A stretch of 64,000 bases of DNA from positions 62,001-126,000 of the forward strand of contig NZ_RBWE01000001.1 of NCBI RefSeq assembly GCF_003627965.1, in the 5' to 3' direction. The stretch is from Desulfofundulus salinus. Lineage in GTDB: Bacteria > Bacillota > Desulfotomaculia > Desulfotomaculales > Desulfovirgulaceae. The notes beneath the pieces were generated by a model. That model searched no databases. It was not told where the DNA came from and saw only the letters and a list, made by a program, of their open reading frames with translations. Shown here in pieces: positions 18,101 to 26,023 of the stretch (position 1 is the first letter of the stretch; the number at the start of each line of letters is the position of its first letter). The position numbers were made by a program, and so were the translations under genes.

Positions 18101-19290
18101 AATACAGTGAACTGATTAAAATGGTCTTTGTTAATATCTACGCCAATAAATTTCGGGCTTTTCTCACTGCCCTGGGCATTATTGTGGGCGCAGCCACCAT
18201 TTTATTGGTGGTGGCCGTGGGCAAGGGCGGTGAGGCTTCCGTTGCGGAGCAGTTTGCCAAACTTAACGTCGGCACCATTTACGTCATGTCCGCCCGGGGG
18301 AGCGATATGTACAGGAAGCCCTTAACCACCACCGATGTGGAGGCGATCAAAGAAAAAGCGCCGTCGGTAGAAATGGTGACCATCTACAATAACGGTAAAG
18401 CCGGGACCAGTTACAACGACATCACTTTTCAGGGTGATGTGATCGGTGCCTTTCCCGAATACCAAGCCCTGAGCAACCTGAAACTGCAAGCCGGTGTTTT
18501 CATCAGCGATGAAGACAATGAGCAAAGAAACCGGGTGGCCGTGCTGGGGGCGGAACTGGTCGATGAGTTGTTCGGCGGGGATGCGGCGGCCGCCGTGGGC
18601 AGTACCGTCAAAATCGACAGGCGCAACTTCCTGGTTATCGGGGTGCTGGAGCGTCTGGGGGACGCCACGGGCGGGGTGAATACTGATGAAAGCGCCATTG
18701 TGCCGTATGTGGTGGCGGAAAAATATCTTTTGGGGGCCAATGTGTACCCCCGGATTATCGCCCTGGCCAGGGATTTGGAAAGCGTGCCTTCGGCCATGCA
18801 AGAAATTGCCGGGGTGCTACGGGAAACGCACCGCATTCGGGGGCAGGATGACTTTTTGATCAGGGATGCCGGCAGCCGGCTGGCCGCGGCCCAGAATACA
18901 GCCCGCACCATGTCCGTGCTGCTGGTTATTGTGGCCACCATAGTCCTAGTGGTGGGCGGCATCGGCATTATGAACGTGATGTTTGTATCGGTCAAGGAGC
19001 GCACCAGGGAGATTGGCATATTAAAGGCCATCGGGGCCAGGAAAAAGGATATCCTGCTCCAGTTTTTGCTGGAGGCGGTAATCATCAGCCTGGCCGGTGG
19101 AGTAATCGGTATTATCCTGGGGGCGCTGCTGGTACCTTTGATGCAATATTTCGATCTTAAAGCCATACCGACCCTCCAGGGAGGCATTTTGGGTCTGGTG
19201 TTCTCTGTGGCCACCGGTACTTTTTTCGGCTATTACCCGGCCCTGAAAGCCGCGAGTTTGAGCCCGCTGGAGGCGTTGAGCCATGATTAG
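18097..19290 (+). CDS. FtsX/MacB-type ABC permease
   Basis: A 397-residue permease with a first helix near residue 20, an extracytoplasmic MacB-PCD domain of about 230 residues, and three C-terminal helices of the FtsX family. The coupling segment KERTREIGILKAIGARKKDIL and terminal YYPALKAASLSPLEAL are typical. GTG 18097 overlaps the adaptor stop (GTGA), so the exporter genes are co-translated. Confidence 0.92.
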   Translation: MKYSELIKMVFVNIYANKFRAFLTALGIIVGAATILLVVAVGKGGEASVAEQFAKLNVGTIYVMSARGSDMYRKPLTTTDVEAIKEKAPSVEMVTIYNNGKAGTSYNDITFQGDVIGAFPEYQALSNLKLQAGVFISDEDNEQRNRVAVLGAELVDELFGGDAAAAVGSTVKIDRRNFLVIGVLERLGDATGGVNTDESAIVPYVVAEKYLLGANVYPRIIALARDLESVPSAMQEIAGVLRETHRIRGQDDFLIRDAGSRLAAAQNTARTMSVLLVIVATIVLVVGGIGIMNVMFVSVKERTREIGILKAIGARKKDILLQFLLEAVIISLAGGVIGIILGALLVPLMQYFDLKAIPTLQGGILGLVFSVATGTFFGYYPALKAASLSPLEALSHD

Positions 19291-19293
19291 CGC

Positions 19294-19358
19294 TTGCCTG
19301 GCATTCCTTAATTACGACAAAAAATAACCGATATTAAGACTTTTGTCGTTGCCTGGCA
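19294..19358. repeat. Short direct and inverted repeats after the exporter operon
   Basis: TTGCCTGGCA occurs at 19294-19303 and 19349-19358, and ACGACAAAA (19314-19322) pairs with TTTTGTCGT (19341-19349). This may be a weak terminator; no T run follows. Confidence 0.5.
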
Positions 19359-19395
19359 CTAAACATTAAATAACTAGGATGGGAGGCGGGGATAG

Positions 19396-19608
19396 TTGTT
19401 CAAAAAATTGCTGCTGGCGATTTTTATTATTAGCTTTGCGTGCAGTGGGCTGTCGCCCGCATTGGCCAAAGAGCCCGCGCGGCCCGAGCTTACCCCTTAC
19501 CAGCTGTACTGGAATATTTTAAAGGTCCGGGAAAAGGTGGAAGTAAAAGAAAAGGCCTTTGAGCAAGCCCGCCTGGAGCTGCAACAATCCCTAATAAGGG
19601 AGGAATAG
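19396..19608 (+). CDS. Small exported protein
   Basis: A 70-residue protein with a clear signal peptide (KKLLLAIFIISFACSGLSPALA) and a short mature part of about 45 residues, mostly charged helix (ILKVREKVEVKEKAFEQARLELQQSLIREE). TTG start 19396 follows GGGAGGCGGGG. It is 3 bp before the next gene, so the two probably act together. No family recognised. Confidence 0.65.
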   Translation: MFKKLLLAIFIISFACSGLSPALAKEPARPELTPYQLYWNILKVREKVEVKEKAFEQARLELQQSLIREE

Positions 19609-19611
19609 TAT

Positions 19612-19971
19612 ATGGTTGAATTCCTTGGCTGGCTCGGTTTATTACTGCTCATAGGGACCCTTATGCCATTTTTTTTACGCCGCTTACACCTTTGGCAAAG
19701 GGAAGTAACCTTTTTAGCACGTATTCATCACCACTTAGCTTTGACCTGCCTGGTGGTATTAACCCTGCATGGTCTTTGGGCTCTTAACGGACGGCGAGGG
19801 TGGGGAGCCTGGATACATGTTAAGGGTGAGATGATTTCTGGAGTACTTACTTGGTCGATACTTTTAGCCGTATGTATGTTGGCCTTAACTTCGTTACGAC
19901 AGAAACGTTTTTCACGCACCCATTGCTGGCTGGTGGGATTACTGGTTTTGCTAGTGTTTTATCACATTTAG
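19612..19971 (+). CDS. Small four-helix membrane protein with paired histidines
   Basis: A 119-residue protein with four predicted membrane helices. Histidines sit at 39-41 and 53 in helix 2 and at 104 and 118 in helix 4, so each helix has a pair 13-14 residues apart. That is the spacing used for bis-histidine haem b in ferric reductase/YedZ-type and related membrane cytochromes. The second pair ends one residue before the stop. GGGAGGAATAG precedes ATG 19612. A haem-binding electron-transfer role is inference. The gene looks somewhat more AT-rich than its neighbours. Confidence 0.65.
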   Translation: MVEFLGWLGLLLLIGTLMPFFLRRLHLWQREVTFLARIHHHLALTCLVVLTLHGLWALNGRRGWGAWIHVKGEMISGVLTWSILLAVCMLALTSLRQKRFSRTHCWLVGLLVLLVFYHI

Positions 19972-20039
19972 CACATTGCCATTGCAGGCGTTACTAAGGA
20001 TATTCGCTTAACAGGGCGCAGCCCTTAAAAGGGCCCAGG

Positions 20040-20195
20040 GGGCATCGCCCACCTGGCGGGGGAGTTCGATGGGAGCAGGTTTCCCCGGGAACGGTGCTCA
20101 CCAGGGTGGGCAATACAGGGCTGTCCACCGGGCCGCATGTGCATTTGGAAGTCCGGGTTAACGGCCGGCCGGTGGACCCGGGGCAATATTTTTAA
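20040..20195 (+). pseudogene. Remnant of an M23 (LytM) peptidase C-terminus
   Basis: One frame reads WEQVSPGTVLTRVGNTG and then LSTGPHVHLEVRVNGRPVDP up to a TAA at 20193-20195. This is the end of an M23 zinc peptidase, including the HxH zinc motif; the intact gene at 52009 ends in a comparable way. No start and no upstream catalytic part is present, so it is a decayed fragment. The rest of the 432-bp gap (19972-20404) has a possible membrane-helix remnant near 20300-20370 but no gene. Confidence 0.7.
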
Positions 20196-20404
20196 TGTAT
20201 ACACTGGATTAACCGTTGTTATGCAATGCGTTAAAAACGCGACATGGCTGTATTAAGATCAAAACCACCAATGAGGGGTGTGGAAAATTGACTGATTCAG
20301 GTGCAACCTGCTTTTTGTTGCCCTGGCCGCTTTTGTGGCGGTGGTGATGTTTGCCGGGGGATACCTTGTTTGCTGCAGGCGTTCAAGAACCATAGTAGGT
20401 AAAC

Positions 20405-20986
20405 TTAACTCTTGCCGTCCTCCGTAACCAAATCAAATCCTTCGCGCACCCAGTCAATTTTACCGCCGGCCAGGTTATATACATTTTGGTATTTGGTACC
20501 TAATAATACTTCCGCCACCCGGTAACTTTTGCTGCCCGTTTCGCATATCAGCACAATAGCATCTGATGGCATTGCTCCCAGCGACTCCAGGTATTGTTCC
20601 GGCCTGGTCCGTAGTAGTCTTAAATCTCCCGGCAGTGAACCTTTGATGTGGCCCTCTTTGTATTCCCCCGGCGTGCTGACATCAATAAGAAACAAATTTT
20701 GTGTGGAAGATATCATTTCGGCCAGTTCCCGGGCGTTGATTTCCTTAACCTGGCCGGCGTTTTCCCGGGCGATGGGCGGGCCTTGTGGGGAAACAGCCGA
20801 AGCAGTTTGGCCGGGCTGTTTTTCATCAGTATTTATTACATTTGAATTATCCTGCCGCTCAGGTGATGCAGACGCTAACGGCGCTTGCACGGCAGTACTT
20901 TCCCCGCTACTTGAGCACCCCACCGAGCCTATTGATAAAACCAGTACCAGGACAAGCACGGCGCCTATATTTTTAAACACATGCAT
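20405..20986 (-). CDS. Rhodanese-domain lipoprotein
   Basis: A 193-residue exported lipoprotein with lipobox GSVGC near residue 27, a Ser/Pro/Gln-rich linker of about 60 residues, and one rhodanese domain. Its active loop is ICETGSKSYR with the sulfur-accepting cysteine. The start ATG (complement of 20984-20986) is set by AAAGGAGG 8 bp upstream; a longer in-frame start exists at 21004. It is the last gene of a three-gene operon with a MauE-like protein and a second rhodanese. A role in extracytoplasmic sulfane sulfur or thiol chemistry is likely but not shown. Confidence 0.88.
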   Translation of the reverse strand: MHVFKNIGAVLVLVLVLSIGSVGCSSSGESTAVQAPLASASPERQDNSNVINTDEKQPGQTASAVSPQGPPIARENAGQVKEINARELAEMISSTQNLFLIDVSTPGEYKEGHIKGSLPGDLRLLRTRPEQYLESLGAMPSDAIVLICETGSKSYRVAEVLLGTKYQNVYNLAGGKIDWVREGFDLVTEDGKS

Positions 20987-21000
20987 AGGGTTGCCTCCTT

Positions 21001-21462
21001 TCATGACTTGTTTCTCCTGGTGAGGAATGTATATGGGGTTAGTTTGACTCGATCAAAGTAAAGGACAAACAGGGCACCGGCCAGCATGACCATATCTTCA
21101 AAAATGGCCAGAAAACCCACCGTTCTTTCCACTCCGCTGAAACAACCGCACTCCACGTCCAGACCGCGGGCGGCACTAACTATTAAAATGGTAATGAACA
21201 TGGTTAGCAACCCGGATATTACCAGGGCGCCGCCTTTTGTGTTTAATCCCAGCAACAAACAAACCCCGGCCAAAGTTTCTATCCACGGGATGGCCACAGC
21301 CACCGGGCCAATCAGTTCATCCGGCAGGAGTTTATAATTGTACACCGAGGCGGCAAAATCCAGAGGTGCGAATATTTTGCCAAGCCCCGCATAGAGAAAC
21401 AACCCACCCATAATTAACCTGACCGCTAATTGAAAATAGTCGTTATGTAAAATTTTCATCAC
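21001..21462 (-). CDS. MauE/DoxX-like membrane protein
   Basis: A 153-residue protein with four membrane helices (LIMGGLFLYAGLGKIFAP at the start) and a CGC motif in DVECGCFSG, as in MauE/DoxX-type quinone- or disulfide-linked proteins. It overlaps the rhodanese gene on its upstream side by 4 bp, and its stop is close to the next start, so the operon is tightly coupled. MauE helps disulfide formation in methylamine dehydrogenase maturation. Here it may link rhodanese cysteines to membrane redox carriers (inference). Confidence 0.82.
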   Translation of the reverse strand: MMKILHNDYFQLAVRLIMGGLFLYAGLGKIFAPLDFAASVYNYKLLPDELIGPVAVAIPWIETLAGVCLLLGLNTKGGALVISGLLTMFITILIVSAARGLDVECGCFSGVERTVGFLAIFEDMVMLAGALFVLYFDRVKLTPYTFLTRRNKS

Positions 21463-22043
21463 CTTGCAGCACTTCCTTCCGGTTTAAATACGGGATAACC
21501 CGCTTCCAACCAACCGGGATAACCTTCACCCAGCACGTAAACGTTGGTATAACCCCGGTCCACCAGTTCCCTGGCCATTTCCACCCCCACATCGCATTCC
21601 CCGCCGCTGCAAAAGGTCACAATAACGGCATTCCGGTCGGGGATTAATTTTTCTATCTCCACTTCCCCCTTGACCACCGACATCAGGGATATACCAATGG
21701 AGCCGGTAATAGTCCCTTCCATATATTCTTCAGGGCTTCTGGCATCCAGAAAAATAGCCTGCCGTTCATCAAACAGTTTTTTGGCGGAAACCAGGTCGAT
21801 AAACTTTATATCGGGGCTTAATTGCTCCGCCTTTGCTTTGAGATCAGCAAGCTGTTTTTGCTGAATTTCGGCCAGTAGTTCGCCGCTAAGTGACTTTACT
21901 ACCAAGGGATAGTTAAATGTCCAACCAAGTAAACACGCGATGATAACTAAAAACAGGCATTGTTTAAGCGCAACGACGGTCAGTCGTTTTTTAGGTGCAG
22001 CACGGTTATTATTCTTTTGCTTACTTCCATTGCTTGTCGACAT
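21459..22043 (-). CDS. Membrane-anchored rhodanese-domain protein
   Basis: A 194-residue protein with one N-terminal membrane helix (VVALKQCLFLVIIACLLGW) and an extracytoplasmic rhodanese domain (IFLDARSPEEYMEGTITGS). The active loop FCSGGECDVG holds a second cysteine inside the loop, which is uncommon. ATG at 22043 fits GGAAAGGAGTG upstream. It is the first gene of the rhodanese-MauE-rhodanese operon. Its promoter region carries 11-bp-phased repeats matching those before the response regulator gene. Confidence 0.88.
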   Translation of the reverse strand: MSTSNGSKQKNNNRAAPKKRLTVVALKQCLFLVIIACLLGWTFNYPLVVKSLSGELLAEIQQKQLADLKAKAEQLSPDIKFIDLVSAKKLFDERQAIFLDARSPEEYMEGTITGSIGISLMSVVKGEVEIEKLIPDRNAVIVTFCSGGECDVGVEMARELVDRGYTNVYVLGEGYPGWLEAGYPVFKPEGSAAR

Positions 22044-22159
22044 ACGAACACTCCTTTCCCGAAACACAGGGCAATAAAAAGATTGGCAATTTTGCTTTTA
22101 ATCTGATGCGCTTCAATATAGAACTGGTGGTTTACTGGCATCCTTCAACCCTGCTAACT

Positions 22160-22213
22160 ATTATAACTACTATTTTTTGCCATTCTATGAACAAAATTTG
22201 AACAAACTGTGAA
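22160..22213 (-). promoter_or_regulatory. Operator/promoter of the rhodanese operon
   Basis: Read on the minus strand, TTCACA (22208-22213), TTCAAA (22197-22202) and TTCATA (22186-22191) are spaced exactly 11 bp. A -10 box TATAAT follows at 22165-22160 after 20 bp. The stretch TTCACAGTTTGTTCA is identical to one before the response regulator gene. Confidence 0.65.
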
Positions 22214-22222
22214 CAACCAGAG

Positions 22223-22276
22223 TTCGGTTTTTATTCACAGTTCATTCACAGAACGGCCAAAAATGACCAATATAAT
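22223..22276 (+). promoter_or_regulatory. Operator/promoter of the Spy-like gene
   Basis: TTCGGT (22223), TTCACA (22234) and TTCACA (22245) are spaced 11 bp, and TATAAT lies at 22271-22276, 20 bp after the last repeat. This mirrors the divergent operator next to it and fits binding by the same OmpR-type regulator. Confidence 0.65.
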
Positions 22277-22343
22277 AAAAAGTGCGGGGAGCCCGGCCGG
22301 TAATACCCCAAAATCTTCAAAGCCATAGGAGGGAGTTAAAAAA

Positions 22344-22811
22344 ATGAAGAAGAAAATAGTAATCCTTACTGTGACGCTGGTGCTGGCGCTCAGCATCGCC
22401 CAGGTGGCTTCAGCCGCCGGCATGGGCTGGGGCGGCGGCCCGCGGATGCTGGACAGCGACAACTGGGTCAGCCCGGTAGACGCCTTAAACCTCACCGACC
22501 AGCAAATTGAAACGATGCAGCAGCTGCAAAAGAACTGTTTCGAGCAAACCGGAGACCTGCGGGACAAGCTGCGGGACTTGATGTTTGACCTGCGGCAGTA
22601 CCGTCTGCAAAAGGACCCCGACCAAGCTCAGATTGACGCCAAAATCAAGCAAATCAACGATCTGAAGAGCCAGTTATATGAAATCAAGATGCAAACCAGG
22701 GAGCAGATGCAATCTCAACTAACCACTGAACAACTGGCGGAGATGGCCAAGATGAGAGGCTTTGGTAAACACGGCGCCCGCGGGTTTAGCGGGTTTAACG
22801 GGGCTAACTAA
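22344..22811 (+). CDS. Spy/CpxP-like periplasmic protein
   Basis: A 155-residue exported protein with a signal peptide ending VASAA and a helical mature part. It has two LTxxQ motifs (LTDQQIETMQQLQK and LTTEQLAEMAKM), the hallmark of the Spy/CpxP family of envelope chaperones and stress sensors. The C-terminus is Gly-rich. AGGAGGGAG precedes ATG 22344. In Gram-negative bacteria such proteins are controlled by CpxAR/BaeSR; here the phased repeats upstream point to the OmpR-type system at 13085. Confidence 0.85.
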   Translation: MKKKIVILTVTLVLALSIAQVASAAGMGWGGGPRMLDSDNWVSPVDALNLTDQQIETMQQLQKNCFEQTGDLRDKLRDLMFDLRQYRLQKDPDQAQIDAKIKQINDLKSQLYEIKMQTREQMQSQLTTEQLAEMAKMRGFGKHGARGFSGFNGAN

Positions 22812-22850
22812 TAAATTACCTGGATTATTAAATAAGCCGGCCGGTTCAGG

Positions 22851-22882
22851 GAGGGGAAATCATTCCCCTCTCTTACTTATTT
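22851..22882 (+). terminator. Terminator after the Spy-like gene
   Basis: GAGGGGAA (22851-22858) pairs with TTCCCCTC (22863-22870), followed by TCTTACTTATTT. Confidence 0.6.
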
Positions 22883-23085
22883 AGATAATTTTGCACATCG
22901 TATTATTATCGTTTTTTTACTCACCGAACAATGATGCTCTTTCTAAGCCTGCCGTGACAAGCAGTAAATGCTGGTCTTACCAGTATAGCTTTTTCAGTGA
23001 GTGCTGGGCCTGTTCGGCTCTCGAAAAAGAGGGACAGCAGTCATCCGTACGAAAAAAACGGAGCCGGTCCAAAGCGAACCGTGGT

Positions 23086-23140
23086 GCGCATCTTACGCGG
23101 AGCATATGGGTGAGCGGGACCGCGGGAGAAATTCCGCGGT
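23086..23140. repeat. Structured intergenic repeat copy
   Basis: GCGCATCTTACGCGG (23086-23100) and the following bases to 23120 closely resemble segments at 33482-33519 and 25591-25620. A hairpin ACCGCGG/CCGCGGT (23119-23125, 23134-23140) ends it. The 407-bp gap 22812-23218 otherwise holds no convincing gene. Confidence 0.6.
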
Positions 23141-23218
23141 TAAATTTTCCTGATCATGTTTTCGTTTTTTTCGGCTCATACTAAACTTACAATTTTACCA
23201 AAAAGGGGCTGGGGTACG

Positions 23219-23938
23219 ATGAAGCTGGCGTTCGTTTCCTTTCGCCGTTTCGTTTTTTTGTTGCTGGCTCTGGTTGTTCTGGCCACAGGGTTGGTGGTGG
23301 CCGCCAGGCAAACACCGGCGCAGGATCGCACCCTGTACTGGGGACTAAGTGGGGATGATGTGATCAGGGTGCAGCAGCGCCTGCTGGACTGGGGATTCTA
23401 TGACGGGCCGGTGGACGGCTTCTACGGCAGCAAAACCCAGCAGGCGGTGGTGGATTTTCAGCTAAACAATGGCCTTGTTCCCGACGGCGTGGTCGGTCCA
23501 AATACCTGGGCCGCCCTGGGCTTTCCCCCGGCCCCCGCGACAGCACCACCCCCAGAACCGCCGGCGGTCTCCCGGGGAGTAACCAACCGGGATGCGGTTT
23601 ACCTGCTGGCCAGGGTTATTGAAGGGGAGGCGGCCGACGAGCCCTTTGAGGGCAAAGTGGCCGTGGGAGCGGTGATTTTGAACCGCACCAGGAGTGCGGC
23701 CTTTCCCCACAGCCTGGCGGGAGTCATCTTTCAACCCCATGCCTTTGAATCGGTGAGCAACGGCCAGTACAACCGCCCGGTGAGCGAGGAATCCTTGCGG
23801 GCAGCCCAGCTGGCCATGAGCGGGTGGGACCCCACGGGGGGAAGCCTTTACTTCTGGAACCCCGCCAAGCCGGTGAACCCGTGGATCTGGACCCGGAACA
23901 TCGTCACCCAAATCGGCCGGCACGTTTTTGCCCGCTAA
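23219..23938 (+). CDS. sleB: Spore cortex-lytic enzyme SleB
   Basis: A 239-residue exported protein: signal anchor, a peptidoglycan-binding domain (residues ~45-105, VQQRLLDWGFYDGPVDGFYG), a Pro-rich linker, then a cell-wall hydrolase domain (YLLARVIEGEAADEPFEGKVAVGAVILNR) typical of SleB. It degrades muramic-delta-lactam-containing spore cortex at germination. ypeB follows at once, as in Bacillus. ATG 23219 is chosen because the signal peptide begins there. It supports a spore-forming host. Confidence 0.92.
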   Translation: MKLAFVSFRRFVFLLLALVVLATGLVVAARQTPAQDRTLYWGLSGDDVIRVQQRLLDWGFYDGPVDGFYGSKTQQAVVDFQLNNGLVPDGVVGPNTWAALGFPPAPATAPPPEPPAVSRGVTNRDAVYLLARVIEGEAADEPFEGKVAVGAVILNRTRSAAFPHSLAGVIFQPHAFESVSNGQYNRPVSEESLRAAQLAMSGWDPTGGSLYFWNPAKPVNPWIWTRNIVTQIGRHVFAR

Positions 23939-23957
23939 AGGAGGTCGGGAGTTGACG

Positions 23958-25322
23958 ATGAACAATAAGAGGTTTTGGCTATTGCCCCTGGTGGCCGGGG
24001 TATTGCTGGTGGGGGCTCTGGGGTACTGGGGCTACCAGCAGTTCACCGTGCGCCAGCGCCTGGAAACGGCTTTAAATAACAAGTACTACCGGGCCCTCTA
24101 TGACCTGACGGAAAATGTCCAGAACATGGAAGTGCTGCTTTCCAAGAGTTTGGTGGCCGGTACGCCGGAAGCACAAAGCACCCTTTTTATGGAGCTCTGG
24201 CAGCGGGCCACGGCGGCCCAGGCTGATTTAAACCAGCTGCCGGTGACCGACGCCCTCACCGGACGTACGGCCAAATTCCTCACCCAGGTGGGTGACTACG
24301 CCCATTCCCTGCTCCAGCAGGCCGCCAGGGGGCAGCTGGAGTCCGACCGGCAATGGGAAACCCTAAACCGCCTTTACCGGCAGTCTGCCGATTTAAACCT
24401 GGCCCTGCACGACCTGGAAGGCCGCATTGCCGATGGGCGGCTTTACCTGAACGAACTGGTGCGGGAAGGCGGCCGCACCCTGGGCCGGGAGGGCCCGCGT
24501 CTGGCCAACTCTAATTTCCAGGCCATTGAGAAGTATATGGAGAATTTCCCCACCCTGATCTATGATGGCCCTTTCTCCGACCACCTGGAAAAACGAACGG
24601 CCCGGGGCCTCACCGGAAAGAACATTGACAGGGACGAGGCCCGCAGGCGGGCGCTGGAAGTGGTGGAGGGCAAGAGTGACTACGCGGTGGAACGGGTGGG
24701 GGAAACCCGGGGCAAAATCCCCTCTTACCTGGTGGAACTGCGCCCTAAAAACGGCAATGGGGGAGGCAACATCACCGTGGCCATTACCCGGCAGGGCGGC
24801 CACCTGAACTGGATGACCAACGGACGCCAGATTGGCCGCCCCGCCTGGAGCATTGAAAAGGCCAGGCGAAAGGCCCGGGAATACCTGGCTTCCCTGGGCT
24901 TCAACAACATGGTGCCGGTGTATCATGAACAGCAGAACGGCGTTGCCGTGTTCAACTTTGCCGCCACCCAGGACCGGGTGGTCCTCTACCCGGATCAAGT
25001 TAAGGTGACCGTAGCCCTGGACAACGGCCAGATCCTGGGTGTGGAGGCCTCGGGCTATTTGATGAACCACACCCGCCGCGAACTGCCCCGCCCCCGGATT
25101 AGCCTGCAGGAAGCCCGGAAAAAGCTCAACTCCCGGCTGAAGGAGGTAAGGGGGGGCCGGCTGGCCCTCATACCGGTGACTCCGGATAAAGAAAAGCTGG
25201 CCTATGAGTTTCAGGCCCGTCTGGACAGGGATCTCTTCCTGATCTACATAGACGCCATGGACGGCAGCGAAGCCCAGGTGCTGCGGGTGGTGCGCAATCC
25301 AGAGGGCGTATTAACTCTGTAG
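23958..25322 (+). CDS. ypeB: Germination protein YpeB
   Basis: A 454-residue membrane-anchored protein with an N-terminal helix, a helical middle, and three C-terminal PepSY-like repeats (DRDEARRRALEVVEGKSDY; SIEKARRKAREYLASLGF; LQEARKKLNSRLKEV). YpeB is needed for SleB assembly and stability in the spore. The start may be ATG 23958 or TTG 23952; AAAGGAGGT at 23936-23944 is better spaced for TTG. It is 13-19 bp after sleB. Confidence 0.92.
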   Translation: MNNKRFWLLPLVAGVLLVGALGYWGYQQFTVRQRLETALNNKYYRALYDLTENVQNMEVLLSKSLVAGTPEAQSTLFMELWQRATAAQADLNQLPVTDALTGRTAKFLTQVGDYAHSLLQQAARGQLESDRQWETLNRLYRQSADLNLALHDLEGRIADGRLYLNELVREGGRTLGREGPRLANSNFQAIEKYMENFPTLIYDGPFSDHLEKRTARGLTGKNIDRDEARRRALEVVEGKSDYAVERVGETRGKIPSYLVELRPKNGNGGGNITVAITRQGGHLNWMTNGRQIGRPAWSIEKARRKAREYLASLGFNNMVPVYHEQQNGVAVFNFAATQDRVVLYPDQVKVTVALDNGQILGVEASGYLMNHTRRELPRPRISLQEARKKLNSRLKEVRGGRLALIPVTPDKEKLAYEFQARLDRDLFLIYIDAMDGSEAQVLRVVRNPEGVLTL

Positions 25323-25375
25323 TGACCCACTCCAGTCAAGCGCTTTTCAGGCGGGATTAGTGCATGCTGGGCGAG

Positions 25376-25636
25376 GGCACGGCGTTGTCCTGAGCGAACG
25401 AATTGCGAAGCGTCGTAACAGCACCAGGCGAAGCAAGGCTGCCGGCTCGGCTCTCGAGGACGCCAAACGAAAGCAAATGGAAGAATACCTGTTGGTGACA
25501 CATCGGGCAGTTTAATATGGTCGGGAGGTAACAGTGTCGATGGTAATCCGCAGAGAGCCAGAGCCGGCCCGCAGCAAGCCGTGGTGCTGTAGACGCGGAG
25601 CACCTGAGTGAGCGAGGACAACGCCGTGCCTTTTTT
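25376..25636. repeat. Palindromic intergenic element with 15-bp ends
   Basis: GGCACGGCGTTGTCC (25376-25390) and GGACAACGCCGTGCC (25616-25630) are perfect inverted copies 225 bp apart, followed by TTTTTT. The inner right arm (25591-25620) matches the repeats at 23086 and 33482. It may end the sleB-ypeB transcript. No gene is seen inside. Confidence 0.65.
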
Positions 25637-25706
25637 ATCCAGTCTAAGTAAGCTGCTTTTATCCGAACTGTCACCGTCAGTGCACGAACCTTAGAATAAT
25701 TACCTG

Positions 25707-25735
25707 TTGACAGCGGGGCAACCACATGCTAGTAT
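25707..25735 (+). promoter_or_regulatory. Sigma-A promoter of the T-box leader
   Basis: TTGACA (25707-25712) and TAGTAT (25730-25735) with a 17-bp spacer, just before the T-box RNA. Confidence 0.75.
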
Positions 25736-25741
25736 TTAACT

Positions 25742-25998
25742 TAACTTGATATGGTAGTAAGGCCGTGAAGGGGAAGATGGGCGCGTCAACCATGCCAGCG
25801 AGCCGGGGAGGGTGCAAGCCCGGCTGGGGAAGTGCCCGTGCCGCCCCGGAGCCGGGGACCCAAAGGTGATCTCACCGAGTATGTCCTCTCCGGCAGCCCG
25901 CCGTTACCGGGCCTGGAGTGGGTCGCCTTTTCCCTGGCGGCCAAATTGGGTGGTACCGCGAGACCGGGCTCTCGTCCCATTGGGGCGAGAGCCCTTTA
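25742..25998 (+). promoter_or_regulatory. T-box leader RNA with intrinsic terminator
   Basis: The T-box TGGTACCGCG is at 25951-25960. The terminator arms GGGCTCTCGTCCC (25966-25978) and GGGGCGAGAGCCC (25982-25994) are followed by TTTAACTTT. Stem I is clear: GCCGGG/CCCGGC enclose the distal loop GAGGGTGCAAG (25807-25817), with an AG bulge GCCAGCGA before it. The bulge UGGU implies a tRNA with discriminator base A. By pairing, the specifier region is GUGCCG (25837-25842). The codon is uncertain: GCC (Ala) fits best, GUG (Val) is possible. It should allow read-through into the Lrp gene when that tRNA is uncharged. Confidence 0.85.
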
Positions 25999-26023
25999 AC
26001 TTTAAAAGACAAGGGGTGAACAG

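Noticed and set aside
22891-23184. 97-codon frame before sleB
   Set aside because: Covers repeat sequence shared with other intergenic regions and overlaps the sleB upstream region; composition not protein-like.
25357-25725. Minus-strand frames of about 120 codons between ypeB and the T-box
   Set aside because: They translate the palindromic element; frames are a by-product of the repeat.
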